Shown piece after piece: positions 33,529-42,227 of a DNA stretch of 64,000 nucleotides. Every line of letters starts with the position of its first letter. Position 1 is the first letter of the stretch. The translations under genes and the position numbers were made by a program. The notes under the pieces are model-generated. The model worked only from the letters and a program-made list of their open reading frames with translations. It was not told the origin of the DNA and made no database searches. The stretch spans positions 124,001 to 188,000 of the forward strand of contig CAWGHN010000001.1 in NCBI GenBank assembly GCA_963822435.1, written 5' to 3'. This DNA is from JAUYQR01 sp963822435 (GTDB lineage: Bacteria; Pseudomonadota; Alphaproteobacteria; Rhodobacterales; Rhodobacteraceae).

Positions 33529-34196
33529 CAGGGAGGATCAGCCAGCCCCGTTTCCGGCATCGGCCCGATCACCGCCACCTCACCGCGCCGCACGCGCATC
33601 ACCTGCGACCAGTCCTTCGATGCCAGCACCAACTCCGGCCCCGCGCCGCAGTCGCGCACCCCGCCCGAGATGAACGCATCCCCGATCCGGTGGTTGGTCA
33701 GGCCTGCCAGCCGCATGGTCTCGACCAGCCGGTCCCCGTCCAGTCGCACAAAGACAAGCTCGGCCAGAAGATGCGGTCGGTCGACATAAGCCACCTCAAC
33801 CTGCCCGTCGCCATCGAAATCCGCGATCCCTGCCGGCGCAAGCCAGCGGTGCCGCTGACCAAGGAAGGGGGTGGCGGCAATCCGTCCGCGCGCGCCGTAG
33901 ACGGCCAGCGACGCGCCGCGCGTCAGATCGGTCTCAACCACGACCACTTCGGGATGGCCATCGCCATCAAGGTCGGCAAGGCGGGCTTCGATATCCTCGA
34001 ACACCCGGCTTTGCGGCAGCGTCAGGGTCACCCGACCTCCACCAGCCATCACGATGTCCAGCGCGCCCCACTCGACCGCATCACCAAGAACGCCGTGGTC
34101 ATATCGCTCGGTAGGCGCCGCCAGCGTGGCCCCGGCAATCCGCTCCTGTGCCTGCGCGGCTCCGGCCATCAGGGCCAAGGCCAGCGCCAGACGCAT
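33525..34196 (-). CDS. Exported FG-GAP/VCBS repeat protein
   Basis: 223 residues with a short signal peptide (MRLALALALMAGAAQA). The body holds FG-GAP/VCBS-like calcium-binding blades: LADLDGDGHPEVVVVE and IADFDGDGQVEVAYVD, each a DxDGDGxxE loop, separated by about 50 residues, as in partial beta-propellers. Probably periplasmic. The ATG at 34196 overlaps the ferredoxin stop by one base (TGATG), so it is coupled to a redox protein. Role unknown. Confidence 0.8.
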   Translation of the reverse strand: MRLALALALMAGAAQAQERIAGATLAAPTERYDHGVLGDAVEWGALDIVMAGGGRVTLTLPQSRVFEDIEARLADLDGDGHPEVVVVETDLTRGASLAVYGARGRIAATPFLGQRHRWLAPAGIADFDGDGQVEVAYVDRPHLLAELVFVRLDGDRLVETMRLAGLTNHRIGDAFISGGVRDCGAGPELVLASKDWSQVMRVRRGEVAVIGPMPETGLADPPC

Positions 34197-34519
34197 CAGA
34201 TCTGCTTTTCCGGCATCTGCACGCGCAGCCCGTCCAGCGCATCCGAAACCTTCAACTGGCACGTCAGGCGCGACCGCACCGGATCGGGGTTCCAGGCGAA
34301 ATCCAGCATGTCCTCTTCCATGCTGTCCTTCTTCGGCAGCTTCCCGACCCAGGCGGGATCGACGTAGACATGGCAGGTGGAACAGGCGCAGGCGCCGCCG
34401 CAATCGGCCTCGATCCCCGGAATTCCGTTGTCCCGCGCGCCTTCCATGACCGTCAGGCCATTGGCCACCTCGACCACATGTTCCTTGCCGCCATGTTCCA
34501 CGTAAGTGATCTTCGCCAT
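34196..34519 (-). CDS. [2Fe-2S] ferredoxin, adrenodoxin/putidaredoxin type
   Basis: 107-residue ferredoxin. Cluster ligands Cys40, Cys46, Cys49 and Cys87 fit the C-x5-C-x2-C-xn-C pattern of vertebrate-type ferredoxins (DCGGACACSTCHVYVD ... LTCQL). Acidic surface patch MEEDMLDF is typical of the partner-binding helix. Such proteins pass electrons to P450s, ring oxygenases or Fe-S assembly; the isc-linked Fdx is one option. The ATG at 34519 is the natural start. No oxygenase or reductase lies nearby. Confidence 0.93.
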   Translation of the reverse strand: MAKITYVEHGGKEHVVEVANGLTVMEGARDNGIPGIEADCGGACACSTCHVYVDPAWVGKLPKKDSMEEDMLDFAWNPDPVRSRLTCQLKVSDALDGLRVQMPEKQI

Positions 34520-34595
34520 CGTCTTCCCCTGAAACCTTCGCCCCCGACATAGGCGAAGTTCCAGCACTTTGCCAGAGGCTGCGGCAGACCCGGCA

Positions 34596-34635
34596 TTGGC
34601 AAACCGCCGCATCCACACTAGAACATAAAAAGAAC
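34596..34635 (+). promoter_or_regulatory. SOS promoter with LexA box
   Basis: -35 TTGGCA (34596-34601) and -10 TAGAAC (34619-34624) are 17 bases apart. A perfect alphaproteobacterial LexA site GAAC-N7-GAAC lies at 34621-34635, its first arm overlapping the -10. This is the usual geometry of a LexA-repressed, DNA-damage-induced promoter. It stands 16 bases before the ATG of the OB-fold gene, with GGAG in between. GAAC-N7-GAAC is the reverse complement of the known GTTC-N7-GTTC box. Confidence 0.82.
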
Positions 34636-34650
34636 ATCCGGAGCCACCCC

Positions 34651-35052
34651 ATGCCCCCACCGGGCCCTGCTGATCGCAACCCGCCGCACTGGCCGCGCCC
34701 ACCGCAAGCGCTGCCGGCGGCGCGGCTGAACGAACCGCCGGGCGGCGCGCGGGTTTGCGTCGCGGGGTTGGTGCTGGTGCGCCAGCGTCCCGGCACCGCC
34801 AAGGGCGTGATCTTCGTCACGCTGGAGGACGAGACCGGCACCTGCAACGTCGTCGTCTGGGCCAATATCTACGAACGATTCCGCCGTGCGGTGATCGCCG
34901 GGCGGCTGTTGCGCGTCACCGGGCGGCTGCAACGCGAGGCGGGCGTGGTGCATGTGGTGGCCGACCTGATCGAAGACCTGTCGCCGATGCTGGACCGCCT
35001 TCTCGACCCCGCGTTCCGCTTCGACGGGGTCAGAGCGGGCGACCAGCCTTGA
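34651..35052 (+). CDS. Stand-alone OB-fold protein matching the C-terminus of error-prone polymerase DnaE2
   Basis: 133 residues. From about residue 35 to 112 it matches the C-terminal OB domain of DnaE2: VAGLVLVRQRPGTAKGVIF, TLEDETGTCNVVVW, GRLLRVTGRLQREAGVVHVV, EDLSPML. The polymerase PHP, palm, finger and HhH parts are all missing; a full DnaE2 has over 1000 residues. Yet it has a GGAG ribosome-binding site 7 bases before the ATG and an intact SOS promoter. It is either a deletion remnant of an imuA-imuB-dnaE2 operon, with its promoter joined to the tail, or a dedicated small SOS protein that binds single-stranded DNA or a translesion partner. ImuA and ImuB are not in the window. Confidence 0.8.
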   Translation: MPPPGPADRNPPHWPRPPQALPAARLNEPPGGARVCVAGLVLVRQRPGTAKGVIFVTLEDETGTCNVVVWANIYERFRRAVIAGRLLRVTGRLQREAGVVHVVADLIEDLSPMLDRLLDPAFRFDGVRAGDQP

Positions 35053-35060
35053 AAAACAAA

Positions 35061-35089
35061 CTGGTGGCAGAAGGTCATCCTGCCACCAG
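35061..35089 (-). terminator. Rho-independent terminator of the degP/hfl operon
   Basis: CTGGTGGCAG (35061-35070) and CTGCCACCAG (35080-35089) form a perfect 10-bp stem with a 9-base loop. On the minus strand it is followed by TTTGTTTTTC, so it ends the degP transcript; it may also work for the convergent OB-fold gene. Confidence 0.85.
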
Positions 35090-35111
35090 CAATCTCAACC
35101 AGCCGCCTGCC

Positions 35112-36569
35112 TTACTCGATCGACAGCGCGACAAACCGCGGATCACCGCCGCGCCGGACCAGAAGCAGCAGCGACTTGCGCCCCGCCCCCTTGGCCTCGG
35201 CGATGCGGTCTTCCAGATCCTGCAACCGCACGATCTTCTGCTGGCCGGCCTCGGTGATCAGATCACCCTCGCGAAGCCCCTTGGTAAAGGCCTCGGACGC
35301 CTGATCCACCGCCGTCACCACCAGCCCTTCGGCCCCGGCATCCAGGCCCAGCCCGCCGCGCAGCTCTTCGTTCAGCGGCGTCAGCGTCAGGCCCAGCGAT
35401 TGCAGTTCCTTCGGCTCGGCCGGCGCTGGCGATGCCGCCGGAATCGGTGCCGCTTCGGCCTCTTCGCGTCGGCCCAAGGTCACCTGCAGCGTCTCGGTCT
35501 TGCCCTCGCGCTGCACGATCACCGGCACCGCCTCGCCAATCGGCGCATCGGCCACACGGCGCGTCAGATCGCCCGCATCACCAACCGGCTGGCCCGCGAA
35601 CATGGTGATCACGTCACCCGCCGTCACGCCCGCCTCTTTCGCCGGGCCATCCGGCACGTCGGTAACCAGCGCACCCTTCGCCTCTTCCAGACCCATCGCC
35701 TCGGCCACATCCGGCGTCACGTCCTGAATGCGCACGCCCAGCCAGCCGCGCCGGGTTTCGCCGAACTCTTTCAACTGGTCGACGACCTTGGTCACCACGT
35801 TCGACGCCATCGAGAACCCGATCCCGATCGACCCGCCATTCGGCGACAGGATCGCGGTGTTCACCCCGATCACCTGCCCGTCCATGTTGAACAGCGGCCC
35901 GCCCGAGTTGCCCCGGTTGATCGCGGCGTCGGTCTGCAGGTAATCGTCATAGGTGCCGGACAGCTCGCGCCCCCGGGCCGACACGATGCCCGCGCTGACC
36001 GAGAACCCTTGGCCCAGCGGGTTGCCCATCGCCATCACCCAGTCGCCAACCCGCATCAGGTCAGAGTTGCCGAAGGTTACAAACGGCAGCGGCGTATCGC
36101 TCTCAACCTTCAAAAGCGCGATGTCGGTCTTGGGATCGGTGCCGACCAGCTTTGCCGGCAGCTTGACGCCGGAAAAGAACTCGATGCTGATCTCGTCGGC
36201 GCCTTCGATCACGTGGTTGTTGGTGACGATGTAGCCGTCCTCGGACACCACAAAGCCCGAGCCAAGCGCCTCGGACCGCTGTGGCCCGCCGTTGCCACCG
36301 CCACGGTTGTTGAAATCATCGAAGAAATCCTGAAACGGGCTGCCTTCGGGCACCATCGGCATGCCATCGGTGGGGGCGGCGATCAGAGCGCTGGTGGTGA
36401 TGTTCACCACCGACGGGCTGATCTGGTCGGCCAGCTCGGCAAAGCTTTCCGGCGCGCCGAACGCCTCTGCCTCATGCGCGGGCGCAAGCGAAAGGCCAAA
36501 GCCCAGCACCAGCGCCAGTAGTGTGCTGGACCGCAAGGCGCTGCGGATGGAAGGGGTCAAGTCGGGCAC
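35112..36569 (-). CDS. degP: Do/DegP family serine endopeptidase, periplasmic
   Basis: 485-residue HtrA protease/chaperone with a signal peptide (to about residue 36, ending AEA). Catalytic triad His119 (TNNHVIEG), Asp149 (PKTDIALLK) and Ser222 (NRGNSGGPL). Two PDZ domains follow, one from about 265-360 (GWLGVRIQDV) and a second from about 395-480. It degrades or refolds misfolded envelope proteins. Last gene of a minus-strand block after hflK, hflC and DUF2065, a common alphaproteobacterial arrangement for membrane protein quality control. Ends in the terminator at 35061-35089. Confidence 0.94.
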   Translation of the reverse strand: MPDLTPSIRSALRSSTLLALVLGFGLSLAPAHEAEAFGAPESFAELADQISPSVVNITTSALIAAPTDGMPMVPEGSPFQDFFDDFNNRGGGNGGPQRSEALGSGFVVSEDGYIVTNNHVIEGADEISIEFFSGVKLPAKLVGTDPKTDIALLKVESDTPLPFVTFGNSDLMRVGDWVMAMGNPLGQGFSVSAGIVSARGRELSGTYDDYLQTDAAINRGNSGGPLFNMDGQVIGVNTAILSPNGGSIGIGFSMASNVVTKVVDQLKEFGETRRGWLGVRIQDVTPDVAEAMGLEEAKGALVTDVPDGPAKEAGVTAGDVITMFAGQPVGDAGDLTRRVADAPIGEAVPVIVQREGKTETLQVTLGRREEAEAAPIPAASPAPAEPKELQSLGLTLTPLNEELRGGLGLDAGAEGLVVTAVDQASEAFTKGLREGDLITEAGQQKIVRLQDLEDRIAEAKGAGRKSLLLLVRRGGDPRFVALSIE

Positions 36570-36713
36570 GGTTGCGAACTCCTGTTCAACGGTAGGTTCG
36601 GCGCAGAAGTGGGGCGAAGAGCCCAGGTCGCGTCATGTGTAGAAGAACAGATAGTAAAGCCCGGACACAATGCAAACCCCGTCACGCCGCTTCAAACGGA
36701 TGTGAATATTATG

Positions 36714-36911
36714 TCAGAACCCCAGCGCCCGCTGCCCCGACCACACCAGTACCGTGCCTGTCGCCAGTGCGGCCAGCCCGATCAGCCGTCTCTGGTCGCG
36801 GCTGATGCTAGCGATCAGGCGCAGCACCTCTTCCATGCGCGAAGGGGCCAGCGCAAGCGCCAGCCCCTCCACGATCAGCACCAGCCCAAGGGCAAGCGCC
36901 ATCACACTCAT
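36714..36911 (-). CDS. DUF2065 family small membrane protein
   Basis: 65 residues with two predicted transmembrane helices (about 4-22 and 43-60) joined by a basic, cytoplasmic-type linker (SRDQRRLIG). This is the YjeT/DUF2065 family, nearly always found with hflK-hflC. The start overlaps the hflC stop by 4 bases (36908-36911), so it is translated with hflC. Function unknown; probably a partner of the HflKC-FtsH complex. A 144-base gap with no obvious signal separates it from degP. Confidence 0.88.
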   Translation of the reverse strand: MSVMALALGLVLIVEGLALALAPSRMEEVLRLIASISRDQRRLIGLAALATGTVLVWSGQRALGF

Positions 36912-37811
36912 GGTGCCGGCGCGACTGCCGCCGGCGCTTTCGGCGCCGGGATGTCGTAGCTGCGCAGATACTCGAAGAACTCGCTGTCCGGCTGCATCAC
37001 GATTGACGAGTTGCCCGATTGCAGGGCGCGCTCATAGGCCGTCAGCGACCGGGTGAAGGCAAAGAACTCCGGGTCGCGGCCAAAGGCTTCGGCGTAGATC
37101 GCGTTGCGTTCGGCGTCGGCCTCGCCGCGGATCACTTCGGCTTTGCGCCGCGCGTCCGAGGTCAGTTCCACCACCGTCCGGTCCGCTGCTGCCCGCACGC
37201 GCTGCGCCGCTTCACCACCGCGCGCGATTTCGTCCGCCGCCTCGCGTTCACGTTCTGCCCGCATCCGCGCAAACGTCGCTTCCAGGTTCTGCTCCGGCAG
37301 ATCGGTGCGGGTAAGACGCACGTCGATCACGTCGATGCCCAGCGCCAGCGCCTGGCGGCGGGCGATGTCGCGGATCTGGTTCATCAGCCCCGTGCGGTCT
37401 TCCGACAACACCCGGCTTGACGGAACCGAGCCCAGCACTTCCTGGATCGCCGGGTTGACGATCCCTTCCAGACGCCGCAACGCCTGCGTCTCGCCACCGG
37501 TGCCGACCGCCTCGCGGAACGTCACCAGATCAACGATCCGCCAGCGCGCAAAGGCATCGACCACCAGACGGCGGTCGTCCAGCATCGTGACTTCGATCGG
37601 CGTCGTCGGCAGGCCCAGAATACGGTCCTCGTAATAGACCACCTCCTGAATGAACGGCACCTTGAAGCCCAAGACCGGGGTCGGTCTTGACCTGGGTGAC
37701 CTGGCCGAATTGCAGCACCAGCGCCTTCTTGCGTTCATCAACGATGAACAACGACGACAGGATGGCCACCAGCACCACCACGATCACGGGAATGACATAC
37801 ATCGCGCGCAT
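36908..37811 (-). pseudogene. hflC: hflC with a one-base frameshift
   Basis: Protease modulator HflC, the SPFH-domain partner of HflK that surrounds FtsH in the membrane. The first ~48 residues (MRAMYVIPVIVVVLVAILSSLF, ...VTQVKTDPGLG) are in one frame; the rest (FKVPFIQEVVYYEDRIL to the end, about 250 residues) is in another. The join is at CTTGGGCTTCAAG on the minus strand, where CTTGGCTTCAAG would restore L-G-F-K-V-P-F; the extra base is in the CCC at 37668-37670 of the plus strand. Everything else looks intact, about 300 residues. A sequencing error in a G-run is the simplest cause; a true mutation would remove HflC. Confidence 0.87.
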
Positions 37812-39025
37812 CAGTTGGTCGCTCCCGTGTTAGAGCCTGCAGCCTGCCCGGCACCCTGTCCGCCAGCTTGCGGCGTGGGCATCCGGTTCAGTTCGTTCAG
37901 CGGCAGGAAGGGCACCACGCCCTGACCCGCCTCGCCGCCCGAGACGCCGTCAAGGATCACCTTGTTCATCCCACCCAGCACCTTTTCCATCGTTTCCAGA
38001 TAAAGCCGCCGCCGGGTAACCTCTGGCGCCTTCACATATTCATCGTAAACCGAGATGAACCGCGCGGTTTCACCCGCCGCGTTGTTCACGGCCTGGGCGC
38101 GGTAGGCCTCGGCCTCTTCTTCCAGCTGAGCCGCGGCACCACGGGCACCTGCGGTGACCCGGTTGGCATAGGCATCGGCCTCTTTTTCCAACGTGTCGCG
38201 CTGTTGCTGGGCTGCCTGCACTTCGCGGAACGCGTCGATCACCTCGCGCGGCGGCTGCGCGCGCTGCAGGTTGACACGGATCACTGAAATCCCCGCGTTG
38301 TAGCTGTCCAGCGTCGATTGCACCGCCGTCTGCACGTCAGCGGCAATCACGCCACGGTCGCGGTTCAGGATCGGCGACAGTTCCGACCGCGCCACGATGT
38401 CGCGCATGGCACTTTCGCTGACCGCGCGGATCGTATCCTCGGGGTCAGCCAGGTTGAACAGATAGCCCTCGGGGTCGGCGATGTTCCAGACCACCTGGAA
38501 CCCGATGTCGACGATGTTCTGGTCGCGCGTCAGCATCAGCCCGGTCTCCGACCCAGCCTCGCCCGTGCCGATCTCGGTAATCCGTTCCCCGGTGACCTGC
38601 ACCTTTTCATAGGTGACAATCGGCCAGGGTGCGAAATTCAGGCCGGGGCCGCCGATCCCGGAGCTTTCGCCAAGGAACAGCTCGACCGAACGTTCTTCCG
38701 GCCGCACCGTGTAAAACGACATGAAAGACCACAGCGCCACCAGGGCCAGCGCACCCAGCGCCACACCCTGCTTGGTCACCAAAGGCCCGCCCGCGCCGGG
38801 CCCACCCGGTCCGCCACCGCCGCCAAGATTGCCACGCCCGCGCCCGCCCATCAGGACACGGATCTGTTCCTGACCGCGCTTCACCAACTGGTCGATCTCG
38901 GGGATTTGCGGCCCGGATTCACCCTTGCGCGGGCCACGACGATCCTCGCCGTCTCCGCCCTTGCCGTTCCGGTCGTCTCCGTCAGAGCCGCCTCCGCCGC
39001 CCCAAGGACCGCCACTTCCTGCCAT
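37811..39025 (-). CDS. hflK: FtsH protease modulator HflK
   Basis: 404 residues. A Gly-rich, charged cytosolic N-terminus (about 1-80), one transmembrane helix (about 88-108, GVALGALALVALWSFMSFYTV), an SPFH/band-7 domain (about 110-290) and a helical C-terminus. Pairs with HflC to form the cage that regulates FtsH proteolysis. Stop and the hflC start overlap by one base (TGATG at 37809-37813). Gly-rich runs such as GGGGGPGGPGAGG near residue 68 are typical for alphaproteobacterial HflK. Confidence 0.94.
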   Translation of the reverse strand: MAGSGGPWGGGGGSDGDDRNGKGGDGEDRRGPRKGESGPQIPEIDQLVKRGQEQIRVLMGGRGRGNLGGGGGPGGPGAGGPLVTKQGVALGALALVALWSFMSFYTVRPEERSVELFLGESSGIGGPGLNFAPWPIVTYEKVQVTGERITEIGTGEAGSETGLMLTRDQNIVDIGFQVVWNIADPEGYLFNLADPEDTIRAVSESAMRDIVARSELSPILNRDRGVIAADVQTAVQSTLDSYNAGISVIRVNLQRAQPPREVIDAFREVQAAQQQRDTLEKEADAYANRVTAGARGAAAQLEEEAEAYRAQAVNNAAGETARFISVYDEYVKAPEVTRRRLYLETMEKVLGGMNKVILDGVSGGEAGQGVVPFLPLNELNRMPTPQAGGQGAGQAAGSNTGATN

Positions 39026-39102
39026 TTACTGAAACCTTTCCCTTTGTCTCTTGCCATAACTGGTTACGAGGGGCCGAAAATCAAGCGGCCCACCTTCCGG
39101 CG

Positions 39103-40464
39103 TCAGGCTATTCTCACGGGTTTTCGCATTGTCACCAACTCTTCCGCCATCGTCGGATGCACCGCACAGGTGCGGTCGAAGTCTTCCTTGGTCGCGCCCA
39201 TCCCGATTGCAATGGCGGCAAGCTGGATCATTTCGCCGGCTTCGGGGGCCACGATATGACACCCCAGAACCTTGCGGCTGGCTTGCGAAACGATCAGCTT
39301 CATCATCACCCGGTCGGGCCGCCCGGCAAACGCCGTCTTCATCGGCCGGAACGCGGTGGAATACACCTCGACCGGCTCCCGCTCCCGCGCCGCCTCCTCG
39401 CTCAACCCGACCGAGCCCAATTCGGGCCGCGTAAAGACGGCCGAGGCGATCAGGTCGTGGTCGAACACCGTGGGCGTGCCGCCAAACACCGTGTCGGCAA
39501 AGGCATGCCCCTCGCGGATCGCAACCGGTGTCAGGTTCACCCGCCCGGTCACATCGCCCACCGCAAAGATCGACGGCACCGCCGTCTGGCTGTAGCGGTC
39601 CACCACGATCTGCCCCTGCCGACCAAACTCCACGCCCAACGCCTCAAGGCCCAGCCCTTCGGTATTCGGATGCCGCCCGGTGGCATACATCACCAGATCG
39701 AACTCGCGGCTCGACCCGTCGGTCGCCACCGCCACGATCCCGGTCTCGGTCTTTTCCAGCCGCAGCACATCGGTGCCGCATTGAATGGTAATCCCGCTCG
39801 CCGCCATTGCCGTGGCGACATGGCCGCGCGCCTCGTCATCGAACCCGCGCAGGATCTGCGCGCCCCGGTAATACTGGCAGACCTCCACCCCCAAGCCGTT
39901 CAGAATGCAGGCAAACTCCGACGCAATATACCCACCGCCCACCACCAGCGCCCGCTTCGGCAACTGCGGCAGATGGAACATCTCGTTCGACGTGACCGCC
40001 AGCTCCGCCCCCGGAATGTCCGGCACGAAGGGCCGCCCACCGGTGGCCACCAAAACATGCCGCGCCCGAAAAGTCTTTCCGTCCGCCAGCCGCACGGTAT
40101 GGGCATCCACCAGCGTGGCACGCGCATCATGGATCGTCACGCCGGCATTGGTCAGCGTAGTGCGATACGCCGCTTCCAGCCGATCAAGATCGGTTTCCAG
40201 CGCGGTGCGGAACCTCGGCCAGTCAAACCCGCCAACCCTTACGTCCCAGCCATAGGCCTGCGCGTCTTCCATCGCTTCGGGAAAGCCCGAGGCGAAAACC
40301 ATCAGCTTTTTCGGCACGCACCCCCGGATGACGCAGGTGCCGCCCATCCGGCTTTGCTCGGCCAGCCCGACCTTTGCGCCATGCTCGCCACTCGCGATGC
40401 GCGCCGCACGCACCCCGCCGGACCCGCCGCCGATGACAAAAAGATCGTAGTCGAAAACGCTCAT
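39103..40464 (-). CDS. gor: Glutathione-disulfide reductase
   Basis: 453-residue flavoenzyme that reduces GSSG with NADPH. FAD motif VIGGGSGGVRAAR at residues 10-22; redox pair Cys44/Cys49 in GGTCVIRGCVPKK; second nucleotide motif VVGGGYIASEFA; C-terminal catalytic HPTMAEE. It lies 77 bases upstream of hflK on the same strand and could be co-transcribed. The exported glutathione peroxidase at 29140 and the GST at 41523 are other glutathione enzymes in the window. Confidence 0.95.
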   Translation of the reverse strand: MSVFDYDLFVIGGGSGGVRAARIASGEHGAKVGLAEQSRMGGTCVIRGCVPKKLMVFASGFPEAMEDAQAYGWDVRVGGFDWPRFRTALETDLDRLEAAYRTTLTNAGVTIHDARATLVDAHTVRLADGKTFRARHVLVATGGRPFVPDIPGAELAVTSNEMFHLPQLPKRALVVGGGYIASEFACILNGLGVEVCQYYRGAQILRGFDDEARGHVATAMAASGITIQCGTDVLRLEKTETGIVAVATDGSSREFDLVMYATGRHPNTEGLGLEALGVEFGRQGQIVVDRYSQTAVPSIFAVGDVTGRVNLTPVAIREGHAFADTVFGGTPTVFDHDLIASAVFTRPELGSVGLSEEAAREREPVEVYSTAFRPMKTAFAGRPDRVMMKLIVSQASRKVLGCHIVAPEAGEMIQLAAIAIGMGATKEDFDRTCAVHPTMAEELVTMRKPVRIA

Positions 40465-40535
40465 CCGCCGCCTCGCTTTCTGCGGCCCTTCAATGCACCG
40501 TTTTGCACCGATGTGCCAGCACCCGCCAAAAACGT

Positions 40536-41321
40536 TCAGTCGAGGTCCGCAAATATGTTGTCGCTTCCCGCAACCTCGACCGAGGCATCTTCGACCTTTC
40601 CGGTGTTTATATCCCGCACCGTCACCCGCCCGTCGCCGTGGCCGATCACCACGATGTCGCAGATGTCGATGAACAGCCCGTTCTCCACGACGCCCGGAAT
40701 CTGGTTCAATACCAGCGCCAACTGCCGCGGATTGCCGATCCGCTTCAGCGACAGGTCAAGGATATAGTTGTTTTCGTCGGTCTTGACGGGCTTTGACTTG
40801 TTCAGTCGCAACGCCACGTCACGTCCCAGCACATCCATGCTGAACAGCGTCTCCTCGATCAGCGCCTTCGTCGTCTGCCAGCCGAACGGCACCACCTCAA
40901 CCGGCAACGGAAACGCACCCAACTGCGCCACCTCCTTCGCCGCATCCGCAATCACGATCATCCGGTCGGACGCGGTTGCCACGATCTTTTCCTGCAACAA
41001 GGCAGCCCCGCCGCCCTTGATCAGGTTCAGGTTCGGGTCAAACTCATCGGCTCCGTCAATCGTCAGGTCCAGCCACTTCACTTCGTCCATCGTGGTGATC
41101 GTCAGGCCCAGTTCCGTTGCCAGTTCCGCCGTCCGGCGCGAGGTCGGCACCCCCACCACCCGCAGCCCCTCGTCCTTCACCCGCTCCGCCAGACAGCGCA
41201 CCATCCACGCGGCCGTCGATCCGGTGCCAAGCCCCAGCTTCATCCCGTTTTCCACGAAATCCACCGCGCGGCGCGCAGCCACGAACTTGGCCTTGTCGAT
41301 GGGCGAAAGATCGGCGGGCAT
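40536..41321 (-). CDS. rpiA: Ribose-5-phosphate isomerase A
   Basis: 261-residue pentose-phosphate and Calvin-cycle enzyme that interconverts ribose 5-phosphate and ribulose 5-phosphate. Conserved blocks are GLGTGSTAAWMV (about residues 30-41), DLTIDGADEFDPNLNLIKGGGAALLQEKIVA split as DGADEFDP and KGGGAALLQEKI (catalytic Asp/Glu/Lys), and PVEVVPFGW. Length is slightly above average owing to a C-terminal tail after VENGLFIDI. 71 bases separate it from gor on the same strand. Confidence 0.95.
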   Translation of the reverse strand: MPADLSPIDKAKFVAARRAVDFVENGMKLGLGTGSTAAWMVRCLAERVKDEGLRVVGVPTSRRTAELATELGLTITTMDEVKWLDLTIDGADEFDPNLNLIKGGGAALLQEKIVATASDRMIVIADAAKEVAQLGAFPLPVEVVPFGWQTTKALIEETLFSMDVLGRDVALRLNKSKPVKTDENNYILDLSLKRIGNPRQLALVLNQIPGVVENGLFIDICDIVVIGHGDGRVTVRDINTGKVEDASVEVAGSDNIFADLD

Positions 41322-41522
41322 CGGCTACCTCCTGCTGTCGCCCTTCGGATTATCGCAAACCCCGTGCAAGGGCTACAGGGTTTTCCGGCCAGCCGCGCGC
41401 CACATCTGGCCACTTCCACCATGCCAACCGCCCCGGATCGCCGCCTTTGTCGGCAAGGGGTCGCTTTTCGACCTGACGCACGGCAATAAGGGCCGCAGGT
41501 TGCTGCGACCGAAGGTCTACAG

Positions 41523-42203
41523 ATGTACACACTGCACTACGCCCCCGACAACGCTTCGCTCATCATCCGGCTGGTGCTGGACGGTGCCGGCATCCCCTAT
41601 CGCACCGCCCTCGTCGACCGCAGGACGCGCCAGCAGGACAGCGCCGAATACCGCGCCCTGAACCCCGCAGGCCTGATCCCCACGCTGATCACCCCGCACG
41701 GCCCGATTTCGGAAACCGGCGCGATCCTCCTCTGGCTCGCCGACACCCACGGCCTTGGCCCGAAACCCGCCGACCCCGACCGCCAGCCCTTTCTGAAATG
41801 GCTCTTCTTTCTCTCCAACACCGCGCACGCCGACCTGCGCCAGATGTTCTACCCGCACCTCTACTGCCCGGTCGACGCCCACCCCGCTCACGCCGAAATC
41901 ATGACCGCCCGGATGAATTGGCACTTCGCGCTGCTCGACCAGGCCGCCGCCGAACACCCCGCGCTGTTCGCTCCACCCCGCCCGCTTGCGGCCTACGCGA
42001 TCACCCTCGCCCGCTGGTGCGTGCTTTACACCGATCCCGGCAAGCCCTGGTTCTCGCTGGCCGACTACCCAACCTTGCTCGGCCTCGCCGAAGCGCAGGA
42101 ACGCCGTGTCGAAACCCCCGTCATCGCCCGCGCCGAAGGGCTTGGCCCCGCCCCCTTCACCGATCCGCAAGACCCGAACCCACCCGAAGGCAGCGCCCTC
42201 TAG
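41523..42203 (+). CDS. Glutathione S-transferase family protein
   Basis: 226 residues. Thioredoxin-like N-domain (LHYAPDNASLIIRLVLDGAGIPY) with the cis-Pro/ETGAIL glutathione site PISETGAILLWL at about residues 60-71, then an all-helical C-domain. Substrate unknown. It is divergent from rpiA across 201 bases that contain no assigned promoter and precedes the serine dehydratase gene by 24 bases, so the two may be co-transcribed. Confidence 0.87.
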   Translation: MYTLHYAPDNASLIIRLVLDGAGIPYRTALVDRRTRQQDSAEYRALNPAGLIPTLITPHGPISETGAILLWLADTHGLGPKPADPDRQPFLKWLFFLSNTAHADLRQMFYPHLYCPVDAHPAHAEIMTARMNWHFALLDQAAAEHPALFAPPRPLAAYAITLARWCVLYTDPGKPWFSLADYPTLLGLAEAQERRVETPVIARAEGLGPAPFTDPQDPNPPEGSAL

Positions 42204-42227
42204 GCGCCCCGAACCACAGGACCACCC

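Noticed and set aside
33525..34865. A single 446-residue protein on the minus strand
   Set aside because: The frame joins the upstream antisense of the ferredoxin and OB-fold region to the VCBS-type gene; the real start at 34196 has a signal peptide and overlaps the ferredoxin stop.
34755..36521. 588-codon plus-strand frame opposite the Deg protease
   Set aside because: Rich in His/Arg/Gln as typical for shadows of GC-rich genes; the protease on the other strand has signal peptide, triad and PDZ domains.
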